A stretch of 64,000 bases of DNA from MKUN01 sp964481425 (GCA_964481425.1 CAYZTM010000006.1:62001-126000), one strand, 5' to 3'; positions 51,279-59,658 are shown, counted from the first letter of the stretch. The notes: generated by a model from the sequence alone, not told the origin. Translations and numbers: made by a program.

Positions 51279-51305
51279 TTGTATATAATGGTTTGAAAGA
51301 TACTG

Positions 51306-52328
51306 TTAAACTGCTGCTATTTCAGGCATTGGCCTTGGCGTATGTTGCTTTACAGCCCGGGCTATTGCCTTTATATGTGCCGGTGTGGTGCCACAGCATC
51401 CGCCTACAAGATTTACCCAGCCCTCCTGTGCAAAACCGGCAACTATGGCTGCGGTCTCCTCCGGGGTTTCATCATACTCGCCCATAGCATTGGGCAATCC
51501 CGCATTAGGATAACAGCTTACATATCCGGGTGCAAGTTCCGCCAGCTCTTCTATATGCGGTTTCATTTGTGCAGCGCCAAGGGCACAGTTCAGCCCTATA
51601 CTTATAGGATCGGCATGCATTACTGATACAAGGAAGGCCTCGAGGGTCTGCCCGCTCAGGGTCCGTCCCGATGCGTCGGTTATAGTGCCCGATATCATTA
51701 CGGGCACTTGTCCGCGCAGTTGGTGTTCTCTCAGGTATTTGTTGATAGCAAAGATCGCCGCTTTGGCATTTAGCGTATCAAAAATGGTTTCCACCAACAA
51801 TAGATCCGCACCCCCATCCATAAGCCCGCGCACCTGCTCATAGTAGGCGGCTTCTGCTTCATCAAAGGTCATTGCCCTGTAACCGGGATTGTTCACGTCC
51901 GGCGATAAGGAGAGGGTCTTATTCATCGGTCCTATCGCACCGGCCACAAATTTTTCCTCACCCGGATGCGCCGCCATATATTCTGCTGCCGCTTCTTTAG
52001 CTATCCGGGCAGCAGCAACATTGAGTTCATAGGCAAGCGATTGCATATCGTAATCAGCAAGCGATATAGCTTGCGCATTAAAGGTATTGGTCTCTATGAT
52101 ATCGGCACCGGCTTCCAGGTACTCTTTATGAATGCCTTTTATTATGTCCGGCTGTGTGATGCTCAGCAGGTCATTATTACCTTTCAGGTCTTTCTGCCAA
52201 TCTTTAAAGCGCGCTCCGCGATAATCTGCTTCATTAAGCTTATGCCGTTGGATCATAGTGCCCATAGCCCCGTCTATGATCACGATACGGTTATCCAGCA
52301 ACTGTTGCAACCTGTCTTGTATGTTCAT
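51306..52328 (-). CDS. metH: Homocysteine S-methyltransferase domain of a split MetH
   Basis: A 340-residue protein equal to only the homocysteine-binding module of cobalamin-dependent methionine synthase. It starts with DGAMGTMIQRHKLNEADYRG, has ETNTFNAQAISLADY, and zinc ligands Cys248 (GLNC) and Cys311-Cys312 (GGCCGT). The folate, cobalamin and reactivation modules are absent, and the next gene downstream is unrelated. Split metH genes are known in Bacteroidota, so the partner should be elsewhere. It has a -7 element ending only four bases before the ATG, and a terminator after it. A stand-alone methyltransferase using another donor is the alternative. Confidence 0.85.
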   Translation of the reverse strand: MNIQDRLQQLLDNRIVIIDGAMGTMIQRHKLNEADYRGARFKDWQKDLKGNNDLLSITQPDIIKGIHKEYLEAGADIIETNTFNAQAISLADYDMQSLAYELNVAAARIAKEAAAEYMAAHPGEEKFVAGAIGPMNKTLSLSPDVNNPGYRAMTFDEAEAAYYEQVRGLMDGGADLLLVETIFDTLNAKAAIFAINKYLREHQLRGQVPVMISGTITDASGRTLSGQTLEAFLVSVMHADPISIGLNCALGAAQMKPHIEELAELAPGYVSCYPNAGLPNAMGEYDETPEETAAIVAGFAQEGWVNLVGGCCGTTPAHIKAIARAVKQHTPRPMPEIAAV

Positions 52329-52332
52329 GCCT

Positions 52333-52340
52333 CAAAATTA
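52333..52340 (-). promoter_or_regulatory. -7 element for metH, leaderless arrangement
   Basis: TAATTTTG on the minus strand matches TAnnTTTG and ends four bases before the ATG, so transcription would start at or within a base or two of the start codon. Confidence 0.5.
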
Positions 52341-52439
52341 ACGAATAAGCTATTATATACACCTCTTCACAGGCATAACTATAACTTATAATTACATCAA
52401 CCCAAACCCATCCGGATAATATTATGTCTTAAAGGGTAC

Positions 52440-52544
52440 AAGCACGCCGATCATAACGGCAGAGATTTTTTTCAAATAGATCTGTACTGATGATTTTAAG
52501 TACAGCATAGGACAAGTAGCACGGGTTTCCACCTGTGCTTTTTT
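52440..52544 (+). ncRNA. Structured gap with plus-strand terminator: possible small RNA
   Basis: The 231-base gap between two minus-strand genes contains, on the plus strand, GCCG/CGGC followed by T7 (52446-52473). A perfect 7-bp hairpin follows (CTGTACT 52482-52488 with AGTACAG 52499-52505). Then comes a terminator (AGCACGGGT 52518-52526, loop TTCC, ACCTGTGCT 52531-52539, T6). No plus-strand gene precedes it and no TAnnTTTG promoter was found, so a small RNA is only a hypothesis. Confidence 0.35.
52518..52544 (+). terminator. Rho-independent terminator lacking an upstream gene
   Basis: A 9-bp stem with one G-U pair and a 4-base loop is followed by T6 on the plus strand. The minus strand lacks a T tract after the hairpin, so it does not serve the flanking minus-strand genes. 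Confidence 0.65.
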
Positions 52545-52559
52545 ATGGGTATTTATCTG

Positions 52560-52862
52560 CTATCGTTCCCAGTTGGTCTTGTAGCGTTTTAGCCGGTCAT
52601 GGGCCCGTTCCAGCTTGCCGCGCACCACTTCTTTCTCGTGCAGCGTCCAGTAGCCGTCCGCTTCATACTTTTCAATAGCATACTTTATGGCGTCCTGCTC
52701 ATCCATAAGTTTGTAGTATTCGCGTTCCGTGACCTTATGGCGTTTGTATGCCGACTTTATGGCCCTTTCCTGCTCTCGCTGTTCAGCCTTGAAGTTCTTT
52801 TGTGCATAGGCTCCTGTCACTACGCCCATTACTACCATAGTTAAGAATATTGCCTTTTTCAT
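52560..52862 (-). CDS. Small exported hypothetical protein
   Basis: A 100-residue protein with a clear signal peptide (MKKAIFLTMVVMGVVTGAYAQ, cleavage after AQ). The mature part is a highly charged, probably helical 79 residues (AEQREQERAIKSAYKRHKV, then KLERAHDRLKRYKTNWER) without cysteine. It is not a recognised family. A long hairpin lies upstream, and no other gene is linked to it. Confidence 0.68.
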   Translation of the reverse strand: MKKAIFLTMVVMGVVTGAYAQKNFKAEQREQERAIKSAYKRHKVTEREYYKLMDEQDAIKYAIEKYEADGYWTLHEKEVVRGKLERAHDRLKRYKTNWER

Positions 52863-52902
52863 ACTGATAAAAATAAAAAAATGCTTTCAAGTGTAAAAGA
52901 AC

Positions 52903-52932
52903 GGGGAGCGGCACCGGCCCGTGTCGCTCCCC
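52903..52932 (-). terminator. Strong GC hairpin between two exported-protein genes
   Basis: A 12-bp stem with one G-T pair (GGGGAGCGGCAC and GTGTCGCTCCCC, loop CGGCCC). On the minus strand it is followed by GTTCTTTT, a weak T tract. It may be a second terminator or an mRNA-stabilising hairpin ahead of the 100-residue gene. Confidence 0.45.
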
Positions 52933-53033
52933 GGAGGAGGAATAATTGAGAGAAATCAGAGAGGAAATTTTGATTATCTATCTTCACCACTCTACATAAT
53001 ATAATCGTGCCAGAGCCTCCGGCACTCATTTAA

Positions 53034-53066
53034 AAAAACAAAACCGACCCCGTATCGGGGTCGGTT
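53034..53066 (-). terminator. Terminator of the 220-residue exported protein gene
   Basis: A perfect 11-bp stem (AACCGACCCCG, loop TAT) is followed on the minus strand by TTGTTTTTTT. It lies 24 bases after the stop. Confidence 0.88.
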
Positions 53067-53089
53067 GTCCTGTTTTAAACCATTCATTA

Positions 53090-53752
53090 TCAGTCTTTGT
53101 CCTCGCTTTTACAATCGTTCAGGAAGTATGTATTCATTCGTTTTCCCCAGCTCGGTTTCAGTATATCATCCCCGCTTTCTTTGGCAAATAGTCCCTCTGC
53201 TTTCTCAAAATAGGGAAGCGCGGCCTTCTTACCGCCGCCAAACATCTTGGGTGTAAAGCGCTTACTGGTACCCTGCAGGTAATAAATACGGGGGTTATCC
53301 GGGTTTATTTCCTTTGCCTTTTCCATGTTCTCGCTGAATAGCTTGCCATATTTCTGCCAACGGTTGGCGCCATCTACACCCAGTCTGGCATTGGCCAGGA
53401 AGGCCGCCAGCACATAGGTCTCATCATTAGGTTTGTTGCTCATGGCATTCATCATATCATCATACTCTTTATCAGCCTCGTCCAGGTAGGCATCTCTTTT
53501 AGCAGCATCCAGTCCTTTGGTGTACGACAATATTATCTTGCTCAGCGCTGCATAATAATGGGCCATGGGTTCATCACTCCATTTTTTAGCTATCAGCGAC
53601 AGTTTATTACTCTGCTCCAGCTTTTTCTGGTCATCATGTGTGGTATCAAAAGCAGTGAATGTCTTACCAAGAGTCGCCTTGAAGTCTTGCCCGTGGGCAT
53701 CGTTCACATACACAAAGGCAACGGTTGCAAGCGCAAGAATCAGTGTTCTCAT
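53090..53752 (-). CDS. Exported hypothetical protein, TPR-like
   Basis: A 220-residue protein with signal peptide MRTLILALATVAFVYVNDAHG. The mature part is helical with degenerate TPR-like pairs: WSDEPMAHYYAALSKIILSY, then LDEADKEYDDMMNAM, and NPRIYYLQGTSKRFTPKMFGGGKKAALPYFEKA, where a repeat-like helix pair includes a glycine-rich insertion. It contains a single Cys near the C terminus. It lies 62 bases downstream of the TonB-dependent receptor stop in the same direction as that receptor but reads before it, i.e. the receptor gene is upstream by position only. Function unknown; possibly a periplasmic scaffold. Confidence 0.72.
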   Translation of the reverse strand: MRTLILALATVAFVYVNDAHGQDFKATLGKTFTAFDTTHDDQKKLEQSNKLSLIAKKWSDEPMAHYYAALSKIILSYTKGLDAAKRDAYLDEADKEYDDMMNAMSNKPNDETYVLAAFLANARLGVDGANRWQKYGKLFSENMEKAKEINPDNPRIYYLQGTSKRFTPKMFGGGKKAALPYFEKAEGLFAKESGDDILKPSWGKRMNTYFLNDCKSEDKD

Positions 53753-53814
53753 TGTGTTCTTTTTATGTTGTTGTTTATGTTCGTTTACAAATTTTATATT
53801 ACCAATGACCTTAC

Positions 53815-56043
53815 CTAAAGTTCATCCTTTTTGAATTCCGACAAGGAGAAGTTAGCGCCGACAAATATACTTCTGTATAGTGCCGGTCTTACTTCTGTCT
53901 TCTGTACCTGGCTGCCATCATTAATGTAGTTATAGCCAAACACATTGTGCCTGTTCGTCACATTGTCAACGCCGGCATATACCACTGTGAACCACTTTTT
54001 AATATGGGTCAGGTAGCTGATCGTTACAGACAGGTTATGATAGTCAGGCGTACGCTCACTAAGGAAAGCCACATTCGGATCAGGGTCATAATAAGGTTTA
54101 CCTGTTGCAAAGCTATAGGTTGCGCTTATATTGGTCTGGATCTTGTTGATAAAATACTTGGCGATCACGTTCAGGTTATGGTCCGATATAAAGGTTGGTG
54201 TTACCTCACCCGCGCTATCCGGGAAATTGCTGTAGCTCCGCTTTGTGTCTATATAGCTATAGGAGAGCCAATAGTCCAGGTTCTTTATTGATTTCCGGTC
54301 GCGCCAGAAGAGCTCTATACCCTTGGCATATCCCTTACCTGCATTGTCCACCGTGGTGCCATACACCAGGTAGCGGTAGCTGTTCGGGTCATAGGCCCCA
54401 TGTTCTTTCACAAGGTTCCTGTAGTCTTTATAGTAACCCTCTATACGCAGCGTCCGGTCATTTTTTATGATCTGCCAATTGGCTATGTAGTGTATCGCAT
54501 TCTGGAAATCCAGCGCAGGACGGGCGCTTCCATACAGGTAGATGTTATCAGGGTTCTGATAAAAATAACCACCGGCAAGCGATACCTGGCTATAAGTACC
54601 TGTTTTAATGGCCAGCGACAGGCGTGGTGCCAGGCTTGCTTTTTGCAGGAGTTCGCTATGCTCGTAACGCAGGCCCGGCCTAATGGCCAGCCAGGTAAAG
54701 GGCGCCCAATCTACCTCTGTGTAACCCGCTATCGATGTTTCATGAAAGCCGTATTGATACGGCCCCCATGTTTTGTCTATCTTATAATACTGGTACTCTG
54801 CGCCCAGCAATATACCCAGCCTGCTGGTAGCATAATATTTACCTTCCAGCCTGCCCTGTGCACGCTGGTCATCCTGTGGTATGGCAGTGGTATCAAAACG
54901 GTTGTCCGATTTGTTATAGCTGTACGAGCTGGCTGCATACAGGCTGAATTTATCCTTGAATAGTTGCCTGTATGATGCATTGCTGTAATAATTCTGCTCT
55001 TTCAGCTCGTAGTTGATGGTCTTGGGCGCACTAGTATCAGCGGCACTAAAGGGATTGGAAATACCAATACCTGTTGTGAAGTAAGAACCATTCGCCGATA
55101 TTTTGAATATCCCATCTTTATTGGGCTTCCATACAAAACGCGTATTACCGCTTCCGCCTACAGGCACTTTGTAGTAATCTACGTTAGTGGTCGCTATTTT
55201 ATAAAACGGCGTCAGGTTGTTATAGGAAGCCCCGCCTTCTATGCTGGCATTTTTCCACAGGTGCACGCCGGAGGCATATACACCCGCCATATTTAGTCCC
55301 AGGTTGGCGTTCGATTTGTCCGGCAGATCTTGCGTATTCAGTTCCAGTACACTCGATAAGGCCTGCCCGTATCTTGCACTATAACCACCACTGCTGAAAG
55401 ACACCCCCTTGAACTGGAAAGGCCCGAAACGGCTACGTGTTGCCACGCCGGGAGGGCCACCGAAAAATGCATTCTGCAACACCATCTCATCCACTACTAT
55501 CGCAGCCTCACTGGCATCGCCTCCACGTACGAACAGGCCTGTTTCTGTACCCTGTTGCTGAGTACCCGGCAATGTTTGTATCGCTCTTACCACATCTGCC
55601 TGCGTACCGGCTGTGGTTACTACATCCAGTGGCTTCAGTACGGTCTTATTATCGTTGCTCGCCTCTATCGAGCCTGCAGTTATCACTACCTGGTCCAGGT
55701 CATGGGTCTTATTCCCTTTCATTTTCAGCACCAGGCCGCTTACATCTTTATCCACATTTATCGGCATACCTGCATTCTGGTGGCTCACCTCTGTGGCCAC
55801 TATGGTCTGATTGCCTTTCTCTTCCGTAGTGAATTTAAAATTTCCTGCGCTGTCCGTAGTGCCACCGTCCAGCGTATTGTCCAGCGATACGCTGGCCCCC
55901 ATTACAGGCTTGTCTTTATCATCCACCACTTTACCACTGATCGTCACCTGCGCATTACTTACTGCAGCGCAGAGCAACAATGCCAGCGTGGTACCTATTT
56001 TCAACTTGTTGAATTTTGATATTTTTAATAAAAATGTCCTCAT
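53815..56043 (-). CDS. TonB-dependent outer-membrane receptor
   Basis: A 742-residue receptor. The start is placed at the ATG at 56043 because MRTFLLKISKFNKLKIGTTL opens a signal peptide ending SNAQ and a promoter element lies just upstream, inside the longer frame. An N-terminal carboxypeptidase-regulatory-like domain (VTISGKVVDDKDKPVMGASV) is followed by the plug (VVRAIQTLPGTQQQGTETGLFVRGG) and the barrel. It ends with a FVGANFSLSEFKKDEL C terminus. No SusD-like partner is adjacent, so it is not a standard polysaccharide locus. The ligand is unknown. The 62-base gap to the next gene (53753-53814) shows no clear terminator, so read-through into the 220-residue protein gene is possible. Confidence 0.88.
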   Translation of the reverse strand: MRTFLLKISKFNKLKIGTTLALLLCAAVSNAQVTISGKVVDDKDKPVMGASVSLDNTLDGGTTDSAGNFKFTTEEKGNQTIVATEVSHQNAGMPINVDKDVSGLVLKMKGNKTHDLDQVVITAGSIEASNDNKTVLKPLDVVTTAGTQADVVRAIQTLPGTQQQGTETGLFVRGGDASEAAIVVDEMVLQNAFFGGPPGVATRSRFGPFQFKGVSFSSGGYSARYGQALSSVLELNTQDLPDKSNANLGLNMAGVYASGVHLWKNASIEGGASYNNLTPFYKIATTNVDYYKVPVGGSGNTRFVWKPNKDGIFKISANGSYFTTGIGISNPFSAADTSAPKTINYELKEQNYYSNASYRQLFKDKFSLYAASSYSYNKSDNRFDTTAIPQDDQRAQGRLEGKYYATSRLGILLGAEYQYYKIDKTWGPYQYGFHETSIAGYTEVDWAPFTWLAIRPGLRYEHSELLQKASLAPRLSLAIKTGTYSQVSLAGGYFYQNPDNIYLYGSARPALDFQNAIHYIANWQIIKNDRTLRIEGYYKDYRNLVKEHGAYDPNSYRYLVYGTTVDNAGKGYAKGIELFWRDRKSIKNLDYWLSYSYIDTKRSYSNFPDSAGEVTPTFISDHNLNVIAKYFINKIQTNISATYSFATGKPYYDPDPNVAFLSERTPDYHNLSVTISYLTHIKKWFTVVYAGVDNVTNRHNVFGYNYINDGSQVQKTEVRPALYRSIFVGANFSLSEFKKDEL

Positions 56044-56063
56044 CTTTTTATCTGTTGACGACG

Positions 56064-56071
56064 CAAAATTA
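56064..56071 (-). promoter_or_regulatory. -7 element for the TonB-dependent receptor
   Basis: TAATTTTG on the minus strand matches TAnnTTTG, 20 bases before the ATG at 56043. It supports that start over the longer frame to 56109. Confidence 0.5.
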
Positions 56072-56205
56072 TTAGCTGCTTCTTTGTTTCTGACCTTATT
56101 TTCGGTCATTCCATATCCTCAGTCGGTAAATGGAACAAACATAGCGGTAAATAGTTGAATCACACGAATCCGGGAGGCTTGATCTCGAAGTGTATCCTGC
56201 TATAC

Positions 56206-56385
56206 TTACACTATTTCCCTTTTCACAATAATAGTTGCCTGCTGCTGATTACCCTGTGCTGCTGGTTGCAGCCGGGCCATATCATTAGCGTAACCTTTTA
56301 CCATCAGGTATATCAATTTGAGCAATTTCTCATCTGCCCTATTGATCTCATTATGCAGCAGTTCTTTTATACTCTCGTGTTTCAT
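56206..56385 (-). CDS. 59-residue antitoxin-like small protein
   Basis: This short frame fills an otherwise empty 386-base gap. It starts MKHESIKELLHNEINRADEK and continues LLKLIYLMVKGYANDMARL, a helical segment resembling the N terminus of small Bacteroidota antitoxin-type proteins (alternating basic/acidic helices with LLKLIYxMVK). The C-terminal half is Gln/Ala-rich, then TIIVKREIV. No toxin gene follows: only 160 bases separate it from the receptor gene. Coding is supported by the gap position and composition only. Confidence 0.5.
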   Translation of the reverse strand: MKHESIKELLHNEINRADEKLLKLIYLMVKGYANDMARLQPAAQGNQQQATIIVKREIV

Positions 56386-56430
56386 CTTTCTTGTATTTAC
56401 CCGTATGATCTATTTGATGTTTACTATGTG

Positions 56431-57420
56431 TTATTCCCACCAAAGGCTATTATAGCCATTATGTGTCACCTCTGTTGGCGCTCCGGGTTCAGGCGCAAAA
56501 AGCAATATGTTACGGTCAAAGGCATATTCCATCAACTCCTCAATAGGCTCGCGCCAGCCGTGGATAGCCAGGTTAAAGGTGGCCCAGTGTATCGGCATCA
56601 TTACCTTGCCGCCCAATGCCTGGTGTGCCCTTGTCGCCTTTTCAGGGCCCATATGTATGTCGGCCCAGTTTTCGTTCGACGCGCCTATTTCCAGCATCGT
56701 GAGATCGAATGGACCATATGCTTTACCAATGTCTTCAAAACCCGGGAAATAGCCGGAATCAGCTCCGAAGAAAATATTATGCTGCGGCCCTTTGATAACG
56801 AATGAGGACCATAGGGTCTCGTTCCTGTTGGTAATACCTCTGCCTGAGAAATGCCGTGCAGGTGTGGCAGTGATCTGCAGGTCTTTACCAATAGTAACAC
56901 TGTCCGTCCAGTCCATCTCATGGATCCTGTCTCTGGCTATACCCCACTTCACCAAATGCTGACCCACCCCAATTGAACAATAGAATGGCACATCGCTTTT
57001 CACAAATCGTTTCATTGTCGATCGGTCGAGATGGTCATAATGGTCGTGCGATAAAATAACAGCATCCAGTGAGGGCAATTCATCAAAGGCAATGGGCGCA
57101 GGGAAAAACCGCTTAGGCCCGAAGTACTTCGAGAACGAAGCGCGCTCACCCCATGCCGGGTCAGTGAGCAGGCGTTTGCCGTCTATTTCTATCAATAGCG
57201 AAGAGTGCCCCATCCAGGTGATGCGCAACCCGTTCTCAGGGCCCTTATTATACATACCGGCATCAGTACGGAATGGCCCCAGCGGCTTTTTAGGCACTCG
57301 CTCCTGCTTGCCTGTAAAATAGTCTTTGAAAACTTTGCCCATGCTACCCGTCGATGTACGTGTAGGTACCGGGTTAACGAATTTCTTTCCTTCCTTTCTC
57401 GACCTTTTGATCGTACTCAT
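56431..57420 (-). CDS. NAPE-PLD-type metallo-beta-lactamase-fold hydrolase
   Basis: A 329-residue cytoplasmic protein. The zinc motif HDHYDHLD is near 126, with the preceding MGHSSLLIEIDGKRLLTDP and later ATPARHFSGRG, FFGADSGYFPGF and MPIHWATFNLA. This order matches the N-acylphosphatidylethanolamine phospholipase D/UlaG-like group, which may hydrolyse lipid phosphodiesters. Bacterial substrates are mostly unknown. The N terminus is basic and lacks a signal peptide. A promoter element lies 25 bases upstream. Confidence 0.85.
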   Translation of the reverse strand: MSTIKRSRKEGKKFVNPVPTRTSTGSMGKVFKDYFTGKQERVPKKPLGPFRTDAGMYNKGPENGLRITWMGHSSLLIEIDGKRLLTDPAWGERASFSKYFGPKRFFPAPIAFDELPSLDAVILSHDHYDHLDRSTMKRFVKSDVPFYCSIGVGQHLVKWGIARDRIHEMDWTDSVTIGKDLQITATPARHFSGRGITNRNETLWSSFVIKGPQHNIFFGADSGYFPGFEDIGKAYGPFDLTMLEIGASNENWADIHMGPEKATRAHQALGGKVMMPIHWATFNLAIHGWREPIEELMEYAFDRNILLFAPEPGAPTEVTHNGYNSLWWE

Positions 57421-57445
57421 GGTATATGCTCGGCTTAAAACAATG

Positions 57446-57453
57446 CAAAACTA
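57446..57453 (-). promoter_or_regulatory. -7 element for the NAPE-PLD-type hydrolase
   Basis: TAGTTTTG on the minus strand matches TAnnTTTG and lies 25 bases before the ATG at 57420. No -33 box was recognised. Confidence 0.45.
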
Positions 57454-57610
57454 TACACAGGCACTCAATGCTCACTTTATTTTCGGTTAATAGCTGTAAC
57501 TTATCGGTGAAAACAGCGGCGCTGTCGGTTAGCCACATATAATCAAGGCTTAACATTCGCTTCCTGTTTTAATAATGTCACTGAATTATAATTGTCTAAA
57601 AATCACCCAA

Positions 57611-58984
57611 ATGAAGAAAACCACACTTTTACTTTCATCATTTATTTTGCTCATCGGCCTAAGCGATTGTAGCAAAAAGAACGGGCAGAACATCACGCCT
57701 GCAACACCGGCAATTACGCAAAAGGTTACCGACCTGAGTGGCTCATTGGGCGGCACCGCTGCAGTTTATGCCAACTTCCCGGAAGGCTTCGATTCAGGCT
57801 CCAAAGGTGCCTATGCCATCGGCAACGTAACGCTACCCTCCGGGACATGGACACTGGACGATGCCCTTATCGGGTCCCTCTCCGGCGACCGCAAGAACGG
57901 CACCAAAAGTGTACGTATAGAGAACACCGGTACCGTCACCATGGCTTTCGATGTGGCCGATGGCGCCAGCCAGGTATCTGTAGCACACGGTGTGTATGGC
58001 AATGACGCCTCCAGCACATGGCAGTTGTGGTATTCAACCAATGGCGGCAGCACATGGACCCAAACGGGCAGCACTATTACCACTTCTTCCACTTCGCTCA
58101 CCACAGCTACCTTCACCCTTAACATAAGCGGCAATGTACGCTTCGAGATCAAAAAGCTCTCAGGTGGCAGGCTGAACATTGACGATTTCAGCATCAGCGA
58201 CAACAACAATAACAATCCTACCCAGGATGACAATATGGCTATGGGCAACCCAAGCGGTGCTACTACCAATACAGCAAACACTACCAATTACCTGATGGTG
58301 AAAACCCAATATACACTTGCCTACAACAGCTCAAAAGGTATGGCCAACTGGGTTAGCTGGCACCTGAGCGCTGCATGGCTCGGCAACACGCCCCGCTGCG
58401 ATTGCTTCACCGGTGATAATACGCTGCCTGCAGGATATTACAAAGCAGTAACATCCAACTATACCAACACCGGCTTCGATCGCGGGCATATGTGTCCATC
58501 TGCCGACCGCAACCTCAATGCTACAGATAATGCTGCCACCTTCCTGATGACCAACATCACACCGCAAGCGCCTCATCTCAACCAGATCACATGGGCTGAT
58601 CTTGAAGATTATTGCAGGACGCTTGCCAACATTGGCAACGAACTCTACATCATATCCGGCGGTTATGGCACAGGTGGTTCGGGCAGCAACGGTGGCACTA
58701 CCAATACTATTGCAAGTGGCAACATTAATGTTCCCTCTCACTTTTGGAAAGTTATCGTGGTGCTGCCTAATGGCAATAACGATGTGAGCCGTGTTACCAC
58801 ATCTACCCGCGTGATAGCTGTGGATATGCCCAACAACCAAAACGTGAATGCCCACACCTGGGGATATTACCGCACTTCGGTCGATGCTATCGAATCAGCC
58901 ACCGGTTACAACTTCCTGTCCAATGTTTCCACCTCGATACAAAACGTCATAGAAGCACAGGTAGATAACGGCCCCACCCAATAG
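57611..58984 (+). CDS. Exported DNA/RNA non-specific endonuclease (NUC1 type)
   Basis: A 457-residue protein starting at the ATG at 57611 (MKKTTLLLSSFILLIGLSDC). The signal ends at Cys20, but the lipobox LSDC is atypical, so lipidation is uncertain. Residues ~40-205 form a beta-rich domain with repeated Ser/Thr/Gly strands (WYSTNGGSTWTQTG), possibly binding cell-surface glycan. The nuclease domain carries the DRGH motif at 290-293 (catalytic His293) and the metal-site NxxPQ region ITPQAPHLNQ. It would degrade extracellular DNA and RNA for nutrient recovery or biofilm turnover. It is monocistronic with a strong terminator. Confidence 0.9.
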   Translation: MKKTTLLLSSFILLIGLSDCSKKNGQNITPATPAITQKVTDLSGSLGGTAAVYANFPEGFDSGSKGAYAIGNVTLPSGTWTLDDALIGSLSGDRKNGTKSVRIENTGTVTMAFDVADGASQVSVAHGVYGNDASSTWQLWYSTNGGSTWTQTGSTITTSSTSLTTATFTLNISGNVRFEIKKLSGGRLNIDDFSISDNNNNNPTQDDNMAMGNPSGATTNTANTTNYLMVKTQYTLAYNSSKGMANWVSWHLSAAWLGNTPRCDCFTGDNTLPAGYYKAVTSNYTNTGFDRGHMCPSADRNLNATDNAATFLMTNITPQAPHLNQITWADLEDYCRTLANIGNELYIISGGYGTGGSGSNGGTTNTIASGNINVPSHFWKVIVVLPNGNNDVSRVTTSTRVIAVDMPNNQNVNAHTWGYYRTSVDAIESATGYNFLSNVSTSIQNVIEAQVDNGPTQ

Positions 58985-59010
58985 CATCTGCTACTACATC
59001 ACATGAATAC

Positions 59011-59047
59011 AATATCCCCCGCCTGCAGCGGGGGATATTCATTTTTT
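59011..59047 (+). terminator. Terminator of the nuclease gene
   Basis: A perfect 12-bp stem (AATATCCCCCGC and complement, 5-base loop) is followed by T6. Confidence 0.92.
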
Positions 59048-59057
59048 ATAACCTCAT

Positions 59058-59075
59058 TTACCTATTCATAGGTAA
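59058..59075. repeat. Short perfect inverted repeat
   Basis: TTACCTA and TAGGTAA separated by TTCA. It lies 130 bases before the 131-residue gene, in a gap with no other recognisable feature. It could be an operator; there is no direct evidence. Confidence 0.3.
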
Positions 59076-59207
59076 CCCATTATTTCTCTTAAAATAGTGT
59101 TAAAGGACACCCCTTTTTCTTAATGCTTTTAACATTCAGCACCCCGCTCATGGCATGGCTTTCCAAATTATTAGTTGACAAAACATTGTTAACCAAAAGC
59201 CGATTTT

Positions 59208-59603
59208 ATGGATCCGAAAGATTTGAGAATAGGCAACCTGGTATATGCAGATGGTGAGATAGCGGTGGTGGTTGCCATAGACAGTAAAGAAAAGAATGAC
59301 ATTGACATTTACATAGGCAATAGCCATGGAAAGGTCATAAGAGCAAGGTTTTCCACAATAGACATACAGCCCATTGCGCTCTCAGATAAGTTTGTAGTGC
59401 AACTTGGACTATTTGATGAATTCGGGAAGCTGGCACTTAATTTAAAAGGTGAGTGTTATTCGCTGCGCCGCCAAAACGGCCACGTAGTGCTCTATAACAG
59501 CAGGAGTGAGTCCATGATCCACTTCTGGGAGGTAAAGTACCTCCACCGCCTGCAAAACTTATTCTATGTGCTCTCTAAAGAGGAGCTACCGGTAGACCAC
59601 TGA
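59208..59603 (+). CDS. Uncharacterised Bacteroidota protein, 131 residues
   Basis: Begins MDPKDLRIGNLVYADGEIA and has a beta-rich first half (VVVAIDSKEKNDIDIYIG, PIALSDKFVVQLGLFDEFG). The C terminus reads KYLHRLQNLFYVLSKEEL. A similar arrangement (RIGNLV start, LHQLQNLYFxLTGEEL end) is common in small Bacteroidota proteins, often in phage-like or mobile contexts, but no function is known. Nothing else mobile is seen beside it. It is monocistronic, with a terminator 24 bases after the stop. Confidence 0.75.
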   Translation: MDPKDLRIGNLVYADGEIAVVVAIDSKEKNDIDIYIGNSHGKVIRARFSTIDIQPIALSDKFVVQLGLFDEFGKLALNLKGECYSLRRQNGHVVLYNSRSESMIHFWEVKYLHRLQNLFYVLSKEELPVDH

Positions 59604-59626
59604 AAGACAGGGGGATAATCACCTTA

Positions 59627-59658
59627 TGTGCGGGCCACCTGGCCCGCACATTCTTTTT
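59627..59658 (+). terminator. Terminator of the 131-residue protein gene
   Basis: A 12-bp stem ATGTGCGGGCCA with its complement (two-base loop) is followed by TCTTTTT. Confidence 0.88.

Noticed and set aside
52329..52559. Cobalamin or SAM riboswitch upstream of metH
   Set aside because: The minus strand lacks the conserved cores, and the -7 element is only four bases from the ATG, leaving no leader.
56160..56205. Continuation of the 59-residue frame in a shifted frame (ending IKPPGFV)
   Set aside because: Only 14 codons after a stop; a frameshifted extension is possible but not supportable from this sequence alone.
57374..57556. 60-codon minus-strand frame at the hydrolase start
   Set aside because: It overlaps the NAPE-PLD-type gene in another frame and has no sensible protein features.
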